A stretch of DNA of 64,000 bases from an uncultured Clostridia bacterium (GCA_947627295.1 CANQVJ010000001.1:62001-126000); one strand, 5' to 3'; shown: positions 19,369 through 27,742, numbered from the stretch's first letter. Numbers and translations: made by a program. The notes: a model not told the origin generated them from the sequence alone.

Positions 19369-21259
19369 ATGAAAATCCAAGCTCTTGCAATAATAGGTAT
19401 AGTTTTATTGTTGCCAATGATTTTAATATTAAGTAGATATATTGAGCATCAAACACAAACTCTAAGTATGCAAGTATCATATGATGATAAATTACAAGAT
19501 TCCACATATGATGCTTTAAAAGCATTTCAATTAAATACATCAAATAGTGATTCTTCGGATATTTCTAATTCAAAAATGCGTGACGTAAAAGCCGGTTGCG
19601 TTGCATTTTTCAATTCACTTGCAAACAATTTTAGTATGGCAGGTGCAGATAGAACAACATTAGAAAATTATGTACCAGCAGTTGTATTTACAATGTATGA
19701 CGGATATTATATATATTCACCATACACAAATACATTTGATCAAGGGGATTTAGTGGAAAGGCAAGATAATGGTTCTTTGGATTATAGTGATCCTAAAAAT
19801 GTAAAAAATGTTGATGGCGATGAAATACCAAATACTCAGGTTCAAGATGGTTTAGAAAAGTATTCAGAGTATTATGATAAACAAAGACTTGTAGGATTAA
19901 GACCATACATATATTATAGCTGTAGATATGTACATAATAATGATATAGATGTAACAATAACATATTCATTAGATAATTATGTAGTAATAAAAGGTAGAGC
20001 TAAAGTAGGCTCTAATATGGAAACTGTTGATTTACACGGATATTTGCTTTCAGGAGTAAATCGAAATGGAACTGCATATAGGAGTACAAACATAACTCAA
20101 GAAACAGGTTTGCAAGAATATGGATATTTTAGTGGAGAGTTTACTAGTGATGCTGGTGAAAAAGTTACAGATAGTGGAAGTTTTGATACAGTACCATGTA
20201 GAAAAATAAATGGTGTTAGATATTATGATTTAAGTGGTAAACGGAATGGGGGTTAATGCTTTATTAAATGGTATATGGACTAGACAAGATTATTTAGCAT
20301 ATAATGCCACTTTAAATACAACAAATAGCCAGGTAAGAATAGAGGATATAGCGAATAATACAAATGCCAAAAAATATTATGAAGAAGCAGCAAATTTAAA
20401 AAGAGAAATACAAAAATATGGATTAGATAAAATACAAGCAAAAGATGCAAAAGGAGCAGATGGAACAGATTTAAAAGATGTTGAAGATAATAATAAAAAG
20501 TATTTTGATGGAGATGAAACATTTATATTTGAAGAGTTATTTAATACTGATGGAATTGGAAAAGATAAAGTAGGAATTGAAGAAAAAGATTCTAATTTCA
20601 ATGATCATCGTTTAAAAATAATAAAACATTGCATAGAATCAGAATTAATGAAAACGATAAATAATTTTAACACATTTTCAACATCATCAAATAAATTTCA
20701 AATGCCAAAATTAAAAGAAACTGAATGGGATATGATATATGATAATATTTCAGTATTAACATTTTTGCAAGGTTTAAATATTGGTGGAAGAATATATAAT
20801 GGACACTCTGTAGTTCCAAACAATAATAACAAGGAATTAGTATCAGAAAATGATATTCAGTTTGTATCAGGAAATAAAATATATGATGCAACATTTAGTG
20901 GATTTGTAGGAGGTGGATATCCTCTTGATGTAGAAAAAGGTGGCGAATCACATGGATATGCAAAAAATACATTGTCAAGAGCATCTACAGAAGATAGAGA
21001 AACAGGTGTGGTACAATACTTTTACAGATATCCACTTCCAGCAGGTCAAATAGATGGACCGTGGTTCTCATATGAAAGTATTGTAACATCACAAAAGAAT
21101 AACACAGATTTAAAAGGGTTTAATAGTATATTCGATTATATAGATAGTATAAATAATAATGATATAAGAGATAAATATTATCTGGCACTAGGAAGAGAGC
21201 GCTATGGTATGTTTAGAGTAGAAAACGAAGACTTCGTTTCCGAATACACAAACCCATAG
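19369..21259 (+). CDS. Large pilus-associated membrane protein, read through a +1 frameshift at CGG
   Basis: With the C at 20242 skipped, this is a 629-residue protein. Its N-terminus KIQALAIIGIVLLLPMILIL is a membrane helix, followed by a large outer domain (for example VVFTMYDGYYIYSPYTNTFD). Read straight, the frame stops 3 codons after CGG. The downstream frame is open for another 339 codons, but its first ATG has no ribosome site and lies inside the upstream frame, so a separate gene is unlikely. The joined segment reads DLSGKGMGVNALLNGIW. Position suggests a minor pilin or adhesin at the pilus tip. The domain itself is not recognised. Confidence 0.68.
20242..20245 (+). other. CGG +1 frameshift site 4 (large pilus protein)
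   Basis: Codons GGT AAA CGG AAT. Skipping the C gives GGA ATG GGG GTT and opens the downstream 339-codon frame. The unshifted frame stops at TAA 20254-20256. Confidence 0.8.
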
Positions 21260-21269
21260 CCCCCAAAAC

Positions 21270-21364
21270 AAACAAAAACAAAGAACCCAAAAGTTAAACT
21301 TTTGGGTTCTTTGGTACCGTTAGAGATGTGATAACACATATCTACGAGATACACCACACTTTGT
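21270..21364 (-). ncRNA. Orphan antisense-type small RNA related to the type I antitoxin RNA
   Basis: A minus-strand promoter (21371-21399) would start transcription near 21364. The transcript contains TATCTCGTAGAT and ends CTCTAACGG, then a 13-bp stem (21281-21293 with 21299-21311) and a T-rich tail, a complete terminator. The core motifs recur in the RNA at 21655-21751. No toxin reading frame lies opposite it, so it may be a solitary antitoxin or a trans-acting RNA. Confidence 0.6.
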
Positions 21365-21370
21365 AATATT

Positions 21371-21399
21371 ATTATACAAAGAAAAACAGCAAAAATCAA
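21371..21399 (-). promoter_or_regulatory. Promoter of the orphan small RNA
   Basis: On the minus strand: TTGATT (21399-21394), 17-bp spacer, TATAAT (21376-21371). Confidence 0.75.
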
Positions 21400-21444
21400 A
21401 AGCCGCAGAGCACCTAAAAAAGCTCTCCCGGCTTTTATTTTTAT
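21398..21444 (+). terminator. Rho-independent terminator
   Basis: AAAAGCCG at 21398-21405 pairs with CGGCTTTT at 21429-21436; an inner GAGC/GCTC stem and the tail ATTTTTAT complete it. It may end read-through from the pilus gene at 19369-21259. Confidence 0.75.
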
Positions 21445-21515
21445 GTCTGAGCCACCTCAGCTCACTTTTTCTCTTGTTTTCTCTCTTTTTCTCCCGTTTT
21501 CTCCATTTTTCATTT

Positions 21516-21544
21516 TTGATTTTTCCTAAAAAAAGATGTATAAT
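21516..21544 (+). promoter_or_regulatory. Promoter of the toxin gene
   Basis: TTGATT at 21516-21521, 17-bp spacer, TATAAT at 21539-21544. An apparent ATG at 21536 overlaps this -10 box and so cannot be the start codon. Confidence 0.75.
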
Positions 21545-21567
21545 CTTTTTCGAAGAGAGAAAATAGA

Positions 21568-21694
21568 GTGTATACTGCTTTTTGAATTAGGCTTAATGAT
21601 TTTAGTATCAGTCAGTTTATTTATTATGCTTCTTAGAACGATACATAAACTTAACCATAAAGAAAAGCACACCTCTTACATTAAGACCCGTTAG
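21568..21694 (+). pseudogene. Holin-like type I toxin, apparently silenced by a one-base slip in a T5 run
   Basis: GAGAG at 21555-21559 is correctly spaced for a GTG start at 21568. The frame reads VYTAF and then stops. With one T fewer in the run at 21579-21583 it continues FELGLMILVSVSLFIMLL and then RTIHKLNHKEKHTSYIKTR, 41 residues in total. That is a short single-helix peptide with a polar tail, of the kind seen in holin-like type I toxins of Firmicutes (TxpA/BsrG type). Its 3' end is overlapped by a convergent RNA from its own strong promoter, the usual antitoxin layout. The slip could be an inactivating mutation, a phase-variable tract or an error. The family call rests on layout and the M-Y-x-A-x-x-L-x-L-M pattern. 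Confidence 0.55.
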
Positions 21695-21751
21695 AGGTGT
21701 ACTTATACTAATCTACCGAGATACTCCACATTTTGTGGACCCTCTTCATCT
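21655..21751 (-). ncRNA. Antisense RNA antitoxin (type I)
   Basis: Transcription from the minus-strand promoter at 21758-21786 would give an RNA of about 95 nt. It has a small hairpin (TCCACAAAATGTGGA), the shared core TATCTCGGTAGAT and CTCTAACGG, and a terminal stem AGAGGTGT/ACACCTCT with a GCTTTTCTTTA tail. Its last 40 nt are complementary to the 3' end of the toxin frame. This convergent overlap is typical of TxpA/RatA- and BsrG/SR4-like modules. Confidence 0.65.
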
Positions 21752-21757
21752 ATATTT

Positions 21758-21786
21758 ATTATACAAAGAAAAGCAACAAAAGTCAA
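21758..21786 (-). promoter_or_regulatory. Promoter of the antitoxin RNA
   Basis: On the minus strand: TTGACT (21786-21781), 17-bp spacer, TATAAT (21763-21758). It is near consensus, as expected for an abundant antitoxin RNA. Confidence 0.8.
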
Positions 21787-21823
21787 TAGAAATTGCTAAA
21801 AATTTAGATATAAGGTGGTTAAT

Positions 21824-21994
21824 ATGAAATTTGATATAAAGGACGGAAATTTAGAAATAATATTAAAAGCAATTAAACAATCTAAGGCAAAGATTGCTTT
21901 TAATTCAATGAGAGCTAAAGCAGCTAAAAGATGCTATTTAAGTGATGCCGAAATAGAAAATGAAATAAAAAAACAAAGGTCACAATGTAACTAA
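21824..21994 (+). CDS. Small hypothetical protein next to the toxin-antitoxin module
   Basis: A 56-codon frame starts at ATG 21824 with AAGGTGG 6 nt upstream. The product is basic and probably helical, with DGNLEIILKAIKQSKAKIAF near the start and AEIENEIKKQRSQ near the end. It has no membrane segment. Size and helix pattern would fit a small DNA-binding or antitoxin protein, but I do not recognise the family. Confidence 0.45.
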   Translation: MKFDIKDGNLEIILKAIKQSKAKIAFNSMRAKAAKRCYLSDAEIENEIKKQRSQCN

Positions 21995-22049
21995 AAAAAC
22001 AAAGAACCCAAAAGAAAAATAACTAGGGGTTTGTCAAGGCCTATCAACT

Positions 22050-22068
22050 GGTTACACAGTGTGTAACC
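22050..22068. promoter_or_regulatory. Perfect palindrome, possible operator
   Basis: GGTTACAC AGT GTGTAACC is an 8-bp perfect inverted repeat with a 3-nt centre. It lies between the small gene and the tandem repeats. Confidence 0.4.
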
Positions 22069-22082
22069 ACCTTAAAAGTTTT

Positions 22083-22242
22083 GCCACTGAAACATTTTGC
22101 GATTTTAAAAAAATGTTTCACTGCCACTGAAACATTTTGCAATTTTAAAAAAATGTTTCACTGCCACTGAAACATTTTACGATTTTTGAAAAATGTTTCA
22201 CTGCTACTGAAACATTTTGCGTTTTTTAAAAAATCTTTCACT
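22083..22242. repeat. Four tandem 40-bp units, each an imperfect hairpin
   Basis: Units begin at 22083, 22123, 22163 and 22203. Each starts GCCACTGAAACATTTT (GCTACTG in the last) and ends AAATGTTTCACT, so TGAAACATTT pairs with AAATGTTTCA within each unit. The units differ at only a few bases, mostly in the loop. There are no spacers, so this is not a CRISPR array. The last unit carries a change in the right arm (ATCTTTCA). Confidence 0.9.
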
Positions 22243-22307
22243 AGGAATATGAAAAAAGTGTGGAATAAAAATTTAAAAACTGCTCATAATAAAAATGGGT
22301 GATTACA

Positions 22308-23054
22308 TTGAAGAAAAAGAAAATAAATAAAACCAAAATGATATTAGCAGTAATACTTGCAAGTATTATACTAATTGCACTTGCATTTGTATGGAATACA
22401 TACACAAATAAAAATCCAGAAGAAAATGAATATATAGCTGAGAAAACTATATCAGAAAACAATGAAGAAGAAAATACTTCTGAAGAACAAGAACAAACCC
22501 CTGAAGAGCAATCTGCTGAAACAACACCGGAACCAGAACAAACTGAATCTCCAGCGCCGCTACCTGCACCAACTCCAGCTCCTGCTCCGGAGCCCAAAGC
22601 AGAACAGACAATTAGTTCTTTTTCAACCAAAATATATAGTAAAGATACAGCAAGGCAAAACAATATAAATATCACTTGCAATACTTTAAATGGAACAACT
22701 GTAAAAAATGGTGCAACATTTTCTTTTTGCAATACTGTAGGACAAGCATCTTCTAAGAAAGGTTATCAAAAGGCTGATATTTTTGATAAAAATGGAAATA
22801 AGAAAAAAGGCTTAGGTGGTGGAAACTGCCAAATTAGTACAACTTTATATAATGCAGTATTAAAAACTTCAGGATTACAGGTAACTGAAAGGCATGCTCA
22901 TAGCAACAAAGTTCCATATATTCAAACTGGCAAAGATGCAGCTGTTGCATATGGAAGTTATGATTTTAAATTTGTAAATCAAACAGGTTCAGATATAAAA
23001 ATAAAAGCTTCATCAGACGGAAATAATGTATCCACATCTATCATTAAATTATAA
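22308..23054 (+). CDS. VanW family protein with Pro/Glu-rich linker
   Basis: The 248-residue protein starts best at TTG 22308, which has GGGTGAT 6 nt upstream; an in-frame GTG at 22299 overlaps that site. Residues about 10-30 form a membrane anchor. A Glu- then Pro/Ala-rich linker extends to about residue 100. The C-terminal domain shows the VanW signature: NGATFSFCNTVG, GYQKADIFDKNG, GGGNCQISTTLYNAVL and ERHAHSNKVPYIQTGKDAAV. VanW proteins are cell-envelope proteins of unclear biochemical role, common in Clostridia. The gene stands alone with its own terminator. Confidence 0.85.
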   Translation: MKKKKINKTKMILAVILASIILIALAFVWNTYTNKNPEENEYIAEKTISENNEEENTSEEQEQTPEEQSAETTPEPEQTESPAPLPAPTPAPAPEPKAEQTISSFSTKIYSKDTARQNNINITCNTLNGTTVKNGATFSFCNTVGQASSKKGYQKADIFDKNGNKKKGLGGGNCQISTTLYNAVLKTSGLQVTERHAHSNKVPYIQTGKDAAVAYGSYDFKFVNQTGSDIKIKASSDGNNVSTSIIKL

Positions 23055-23062
23055 AATTATAC

Positions 23063-23104
23063 AAAGTTGTGTATCAAAATTTTACACAACTTTTTTTGTT
23101 TTTT
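23063..23104 (+). terminator. Terminator of the vanW-like gene
   Basis: AAAGTTGTGTA at 23063-23073 pairs with TACACAACTTT at 23083-23093, with a T-rich tail. Confidence 0.9.
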
Positions 23105-23156
23105 AAGCAGGAATTTAAATTTTCACTTGAGTGGGAGAAAAAAGTTGGAAAATATC

Positions 23157-23185
23157 TTGACTTTTGGCATAAAAGCAGGTATAAT
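23157..23185 (+). promoter_or_regulatory. Promoter of the small membrane protein/rpmE unit
   Basis: TTGACT at 23157-23162, 17-bp spacer, TATAAT at 23180-23185. Confidence 0.8.
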
Positions 23186-23217
23186 ATAATATGTAGTTTA
23201 TTAAAAAGGAGAAAAAT

Positions 23218-23412
23218 ATGTTAGCAAAACATTGGAAAAAGATAGGTTTGTTTATTTTAATAATTGCCTGTGTATTTAATATAATGAGCAAATTAGTAAA
23301 TAAAATGTCTTTAGATAAAGAAATGTTGACATCTGCTACATATGTGTATAAAGAAGAAAGAAGAGGTGAAAACATAAATGAAAAAGGAAATTCAACCAGA
23401 GTACAACAATGA
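23218..23412 (+). CDS. Small single-pass membrane protein overlapping rpmE
   Basis: A 64-residue frame follows a strong promoter and AAAAGGAG, so it is probably translated. The head [11 protein letters not shown] is basic, and one hydrophobic helix ([16 protein letters not shown]) follows. The last 12 codons overlap the start of rpmE in another frame, which suggests translational coupling. No family was recognised. Confidence 0.6.
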   Translation: MLAKHWKKIGLFILIIACVFNIMSKLVNKMSLDKEMLTSATYVYKEERRGENINEKGNSTRVQQ

Positions 23413-23581
23413 AACAACAGTAACATGTGCATGTGGTAATGTACTAAAAGTTGGTTCAACAAAAAAAGATTTAAGAGTAGACGTATGCTCAAAATGCCAT
23501 CCTTTTTGGACAGGTAATTTAAGACAAGAAACAGTTGGTGGTAGAGCTGATAGATTTAAAAAGAAATACGGTCTTGCATAA
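23378..23581 (+). CDS. rpmE: 50S ribosomal protein L31, zinc-binding type
   Basis: This 67-residue protein has the paired cysteines of the zinc form of L31 (CAC near residue 18 and CSKC near residue 37), then HPFWTG and [12 protein letters not shown]31 bridges the two ribosomal subunits, and the zinc form also serves as a zinc store in many bacteria. GAGGTG lies 9 nt before the ATG. It is co-transcribed with the small membrane protein and ends at a terminator. Confidence 0.95.
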   Translation: MKKEIQPEYNNETTVTCACGNVLKVGSTKKDLRVDVCSKCHPFWTGNLRQETVGGRADRFKKKYGLA

Positions 23582-23586
23582 AAAAG

Positions 23587-23613
23587 AGTTCACATTTAAA
23601 GTGAACTTTTTTT
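23587..23613 (+). terminator. Terminator of rpmE
   Basis: AGTTCAC, loop ATTTAAA, GTGAACT, then a run of T. Confidence 0.92.
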
Positions 23614-23701
23614 GTGGCAAAAAAGACTTGCAAAAAGTTCAAAAATGTAATAAAATAGCAAGGTAGAAGGATAATAAAATAATTTGAAAGGAAAGGCAAA
23701 A

Positions 23702-25126
23702 TTGGAACCAAAAAAAGAAATAGAAGAACAAAAAAAATACATAGAAAAAGTAGAGGAAATAAACAAAAAAGAAGCTCCCAAATATAGCATCTTAACAATG
23801 GGCTGTCAACAAAATGAAAATGATTCAGAAAAAATATGTGGCATGATAGAACAAATGGGGTATGAAAAGGCTACCAATCAAGAAGAAATAGATTTAGCCG
23901 TAATAAATACATGTTGTGTTAGAGAAAATGCTGAAGATAGGTTATTTGGAAAACTTGGTGAATTAAAAAAGCTAAAAGAAAAAAGAGGCACAATTGTTGC
24001 AATTGGTGGTTGTATGATGCAAGAAAAGCACATTACAAAAAAAATAAAAGAAAGCTACCCATTTGTTGATTTGATTTTTGGAACACATACATTACACAGA
24101 TTTCCAGAAGATTTATTTAAAGTATTAGAAGAAAAAAATAAATTAACAGATATTTTAGATATTGACGGCAAAGTGTATGAAGGGCTTCCTATAAAAAGAG
24201 AAAGTAAAGTAAAAGCTTCTGTTACAATAATGAACGGTTGTAATAATTTTTGTAGTTATTGCATTGTGCCATATGTACGCGGTAGAGAAAGAAGTAGAGC
24301 TCCAAAAGATATTATCTTAGAAGTAGAAGATTTGGCAAAGCAAGGCTATAAAGAAATAACTTTACTTGGTCAAAATGTAAATTCATATTTAAGAGTTGAA
24401 AGAGAAAACAATATTCCATTTGAAGAATATCAGGGTGTGCACTCGTTTGCAACACTATTAGAAGCAATAAATAAAATAGAAGGAATTGAAAGAATTCGCT
24501 TTGTTTCTCCACACCCAAAAGATTTTACAGATGATGTTATAGAAGCAATAGCTAATTGCAAAAAAGTATGTAAATTGGTGCATTTACCATTACAGGCAGG
24601 AAGTACAAAAATATTAAAATCAATGAATAGAAAATATACAAAAGAAGATTATTTGAATTTAGTTCAGAAAATGAAAAATAAAATTCCAAACCTAACACTT
24701 TCAACAGATATAATTGTTGGTTTCCCAGGAGAAACTGAGGAAGATCTTGAAGAAACTTTAGATGTTGTAAAAAAAGTAAAATTTGAACAAGTATATATGT
24801 TTATTTATTCTAGAAGGGTTGGAACTCCAGGAGATAAAATGGAAAATCAAATTCCAGAAGAGATAAAACACAAACATTTTAATAGATTAAAAGAATTGGT
24901 AGAAAGCCAAATTTCTGAAAACAATCAAAAATATGTTGGAACAATTCAAGAAGTTTTGGTAGAAGGAGTTAGCAAAAACAATAAAAACACACTCACAGGT
25001 AGAACTGATAGCAATAAGGTAGTCATTTTTGAAGGAAATATAAATGAACTAATAAATAAAGTTGTAAAAATAAAAATAGTCTCAGAACATATGTGGTACT
25101 TGAAAGGAGAAGTAGTAAATGGCTAA
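23702..25126 (+). CDS. miaB: tRNA-2-methylthio-N6-dimethylallyladenosine synthase
   Basis: The 474-residue radical-SAM methylthiotransferase adds a methylthio group to i6A37 of tRNAs reading UNN codons. The N-terminal UPF0004 domain has MGCQQNENDSE and conserved Cys in NTCCVREN and GGCMMQEK. The radical-SAM CxxxCxxC is in MNGCNNFCSYCIVPYVRG. A TRAM domain ends the protein. The TTG at 23702 has AGGAAAGG close upstream; the TTG at 23684 is less well placed. It overlaps mutS by 8 nt, a common arrangement in Firmicutes. Confidence 0.93.
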   Translation: MEPKKEIEEQKKYIEKVEEINKKEAPKYSILTMGCQQNENDSEKICGMIEQMGYEKATNQEEIDLAVINTCCVRENAEDRLFGKLGELKKLKEKRGTIVAIGGCMMQEKHITKKIKESYPFVDLIFGTHTLHRFPEDLFKVLEEKNKLTDILDIDGKVYEGLPIKRESKVKASVTIMNGCNNFCSYCIVPYVRGRERSRAPKDIILEVEDLAKQGYKEITLLGQNVNSYLRVERENNIPFEEYQGVHSFATLLEAINKIEGIERIRFVSPHPKDFTDDVIEAIANCKKVCKLVHLPLQAGSTKILKSMNRKYTKEDYLNLVQKMKNKIPNLTLSTDIIVGFPGETEEDLEETLDVVKKVKFEQVYMFIYSRRVGTPGDKMENQIPEEIKHKHFNRLKELVESQISENNQKYVGTIQEVLVEGVSKNNKNTLTGRTDSNKVVIFEGNINELINKVVKIKIVSEHMWYLKGEVVNG

Positions 25127-27734
25127 AAACGAATACTCACCCATGATGCAAAAATATTTAGAAACAAAAGAACAATACAAAGATAGCATTTTGTTTTATC
25201 GACTTGGTGATTTTTATGAAATGTTTTTTGATGATGCAATTTTAGCTTCAAGGGAGTTAGAACTAACTCTTACAGGAAAAGATTGTGGGCAAGCCGAAAG
25301 AGCACCAATGTGTGGAGTACCATATCATGCAGCAGAAATATATATTTCAAGACTAATTGCAAAAGGATATAAAGTTGCAATATGTGAGCAATTAGAAGAC
25401 CCTAAAAGCACAAAAGGAATTGTAAAAAGAGGAGTTATTAGAGTTGTAACACCAGGAACAATAATTGAAAGCAATATGCTAGAAGAACGAAAGAACAACT
25501 ATATAATGAGTATTTATAAATCTGGAATTTACTTTGGAATTAGTGTTTGTGATATTTCGACTGGTGAATTCCTAAGTAGTGAAATTAAAGAACAAAACAA
25601 TTTTGCAACCCTATTAGATGAAATTGCAAGATACATGCCTTCTGAAATTGTTATAAATTCAATGCTTTCAGATTCAACAGAAGAAATGCAAAAAATAAAA
25701 GAGCGTTTTGAATTATATATAACTCGTTTTAATGACGAATTTTTCACAAACAAAGTTCATGAATTCACAAAAGGCATGAGCTTTGTGGATAATAACGGAA
25801 AGGCGGTAAATATTCAAGAAAAAGAACTTGCACTTATTTCAATAAATGCACTTGTTGAATATATTTCTCAAACACAAAAAACAAGTTTAGAACATATAAA
25901 CAAAATCAAAATTTACAGTACTTCAAAATATATGCAACTTGATATAAATGCTAGAAGGAACTTAGAAATTACAGAAAAGCTTAGAGATAAAACTAAAAAA
26001 GGAACATTACTTTGGGTGTTAGATAAAACTTCAACTTCAATGGGCGGCAGGATGCTTTCAAGGTGGATTAGTGATCCACTAATAGATGTTATAAAAATAA
26101 ATGAAAGATTAAATGCGGTAAAAGAGCTTAAAGAAAGCCTAATGCTAAGAGGAGAGGTCATTGAAAATCTAAAAAAAGTTTATGATATTGAAAGACTTTC
26201 AGGCAAAATGGCCTATGGCAATGCAAATGCTAGAGATATGGTAACTCTAAAAAATTCTCTAAAAAAGTTGCCAGCAATAAAAGAACTTTTAAAAGATTGC
26301 AAAAGTGATATGCTTAAAAATTTATATGAAAATTTAGACGAATTGCAAGACATATATGAATTGATTGAAAAATCGATTGTAGACGACCCACCAATGACTG
26401 TTAAAGAGGGTGGCATTATCAAATTAGGTTATCATGAAGAAATTGATAGATTAAAAAAAGCTACAACAGAGGGTAAGAATTGGATTATAAAACTAGAGGC
26501 TGAAGAAAAAGAAAAAACAGGAATAAAAAACTTGAAGGTAGGTTTTAACAAAGTATTTGGATATTATTTAGAAGTTACAAAGTCATATTTAAGCCAAGTA
26601 CCAGAATATTTTATAAGAAAGCAAACTCTTACAAATGCTGAAAGATACATAACAGAAGAATTGAAAAAATTAGAAAACGAAATATTGGGAGCAGAAGAAA
26701 AAGTTGTTGCTTTAGAGTATAATGAGTTCACAAAAATTCGTGAAGAGATTGCAAAAAATATTAAGCGTTTGCAAAAAACAAGTGAAATAATTTCAACATT
26801 GGATGTGCTAACTTCGTTTGCACAGGTTGCAGAAAATATGAATTACTGCATGCCAGAAGTAAATAGCAATGGAATAATAGATATAAAAAATGGAAGGCAT
26901 CCAGTAATAGAAAAAATACTTGGTTCAGGTGAGTTTGTTGAAAACGACACATATTTGGACAAAAATGAAAATAGATTATCAATAATAACAGGTCCAAACA
27001 TGGCGGGAAAATCTACATATATGAGGCAGGTAGCACTAATTACATTAATGGCACAAATAGGAAGTTTTGTTCCAGCAAGTGAAGCAAAAATTGGAGTGGT
27101 TGATAAAATATTTACAAGGGTTGGTGCTTCAGATGATCTAAGTATGGGACAAAGTACATTTATGGTAGAAATGATGGAGGTTGCTTCAATTTTAAGAGAA
27201 GCAACAAGCAATAGTTTAGTAATATTAGATGAAATAGGAAGGGGAACTTCCACATATGACGGCCTTTCAATTGCATGGGCTGTTGCAGAATTTATTGCAG
27301 ATAAAGAAAAGTGTGGGGCAAAAACCTTATTTGCAACACATTACCACGAACTTACAGATTTGGAAGACAAAATGGAAGGAATAAAAAATTATTCTATTGC
27401 AGTTAAAGAAAAAGGAGAAGATATAATTTTCTTAAGGAAAATAGTAAGAGGTGGTACAGATGAAAGCTACGGAGTACATGTAGCAAGGCTCGCCGGAGTT
27501 CCAAAGGTTGTTACTAAAAGAGCAAATGAAATATTAAGAAAAATTGAAAGAAATAGTATTTTAAAAGATAAAAAGGAAACTAAAAAAGAAAAAAAGCAAG
27601 TTGAAGGACAGTTTGATATGTACAACTACAAATTAGCAGAAATTGCACATGAGTTAGATAAAACTAATTTAAATGAGCTTACCCCAATAGATGCGCTAAA
27701 TACTTTGCAAAGAATAAAAGAAAAAATGAACTAA
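25119..27734 (+). CDS. mutS: DNA mismatch repair protein MutS
   Basis: The 871-residue length is typical of MutS1. The mismatch-binding Phe-x-Glu is in YRLGDFYEMFFDDA near residue 37. The ATPase has Walker A GPNMAGKSTYMRQ near residue 625 and Walker B SLVILDEIGRGTST. The C-terminal tail ends with a helical dimerisation segment. MutS recognises mispairs and recruits MutL; mutL is not in this window. It is translationally coupled to miaB. Confidence 0.96.
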   Translation: MAKNEYSPMMQKYLETKEQYKDSILFYRLGDFYEMFFDDAILASRELELTLTGKDCGQAERAPMCGVPYHAAEIYISRLIAKGYKVAICEQLEDPKSTKGIVKRGVIRVVTPGTIIESNMLEERKNNYIMSIYKSGIYFGISVCDISTGEFLSSEIKEQNNFATLLDEIARYMPSEIVINSMLSDSTEEMQKIKERFELYITRFNDEFFTNKVHEFTKGMSFVDNNGKAVNIQEKELALISINALVEYISQTQKTSLEHINKIKIYSTSKYMQLDINARRNLEITEKLRDKTKKGTLLWVLDKTSTSMGGRMLSRWISDPLIDVIKINERLNAVKELKESLMLRGEVIENLKKVYDIERLSGKMAYGNANARDMVTLKNSLKKLPAIKELLKDCKSDMLKNLYENLDELQDIYELIEKSIVDDPPMTVKEGGIIKLGYHEEIDRLKKATTEGKNWIIKLEAEEKEKTGIKNLKVGFNKVFGYYLEVTKSYLSQVPEYFIRKQTLTNAERYITEELKKLENEILGAEEKVVALEYNEFTKIREEIAKNIKRLQKTSEIISTLDVLTSFAQVAENMNYCMPEVNSNGIIDIKNGRHPVIEKILGSGEFVENDTYLDKNENRLSIITGPNMAGKSTYMRQVALITLMAQIGSFVPASEAKIGVVDKIFTRVGASDDLSMGQSTFMVEMMEVASILREATSNSLVILDEIGRGTSTYDGLSIAWAVAEFIADKEKCGAKTLFATHYHELTDLEDKMEGIKNYSIAVKEKGEDIIFLRKIVRGGTDESYGVHVARLAGVPKVVTKRANEILRKIERNSILKDKKETKKEKKQVEGQFDMYNYKLAEIAHELDKTNLNELTPIDALNTLQRIKEKMN

Positions 27735-27742
27735 AATTTATA

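Noticed and set aside
21202..21399. A 65-codon minus-strand frame
   Set aside because: It overlaps a small-RNA gene with its own promoter and terminator, has no ribosome site and no recognisable product.
21470..21525. Pyrimidine-rich tract (CTCTT/TTTTC runs) as a triplex or regulatory element
   Set aside because: It is simple low-complexity sequence ahead of the toxin promoter with no further support.
22083..22242. CRISPR array
   Set aside because: The 40-bp units follow each other without spacers and no cas gene is present.
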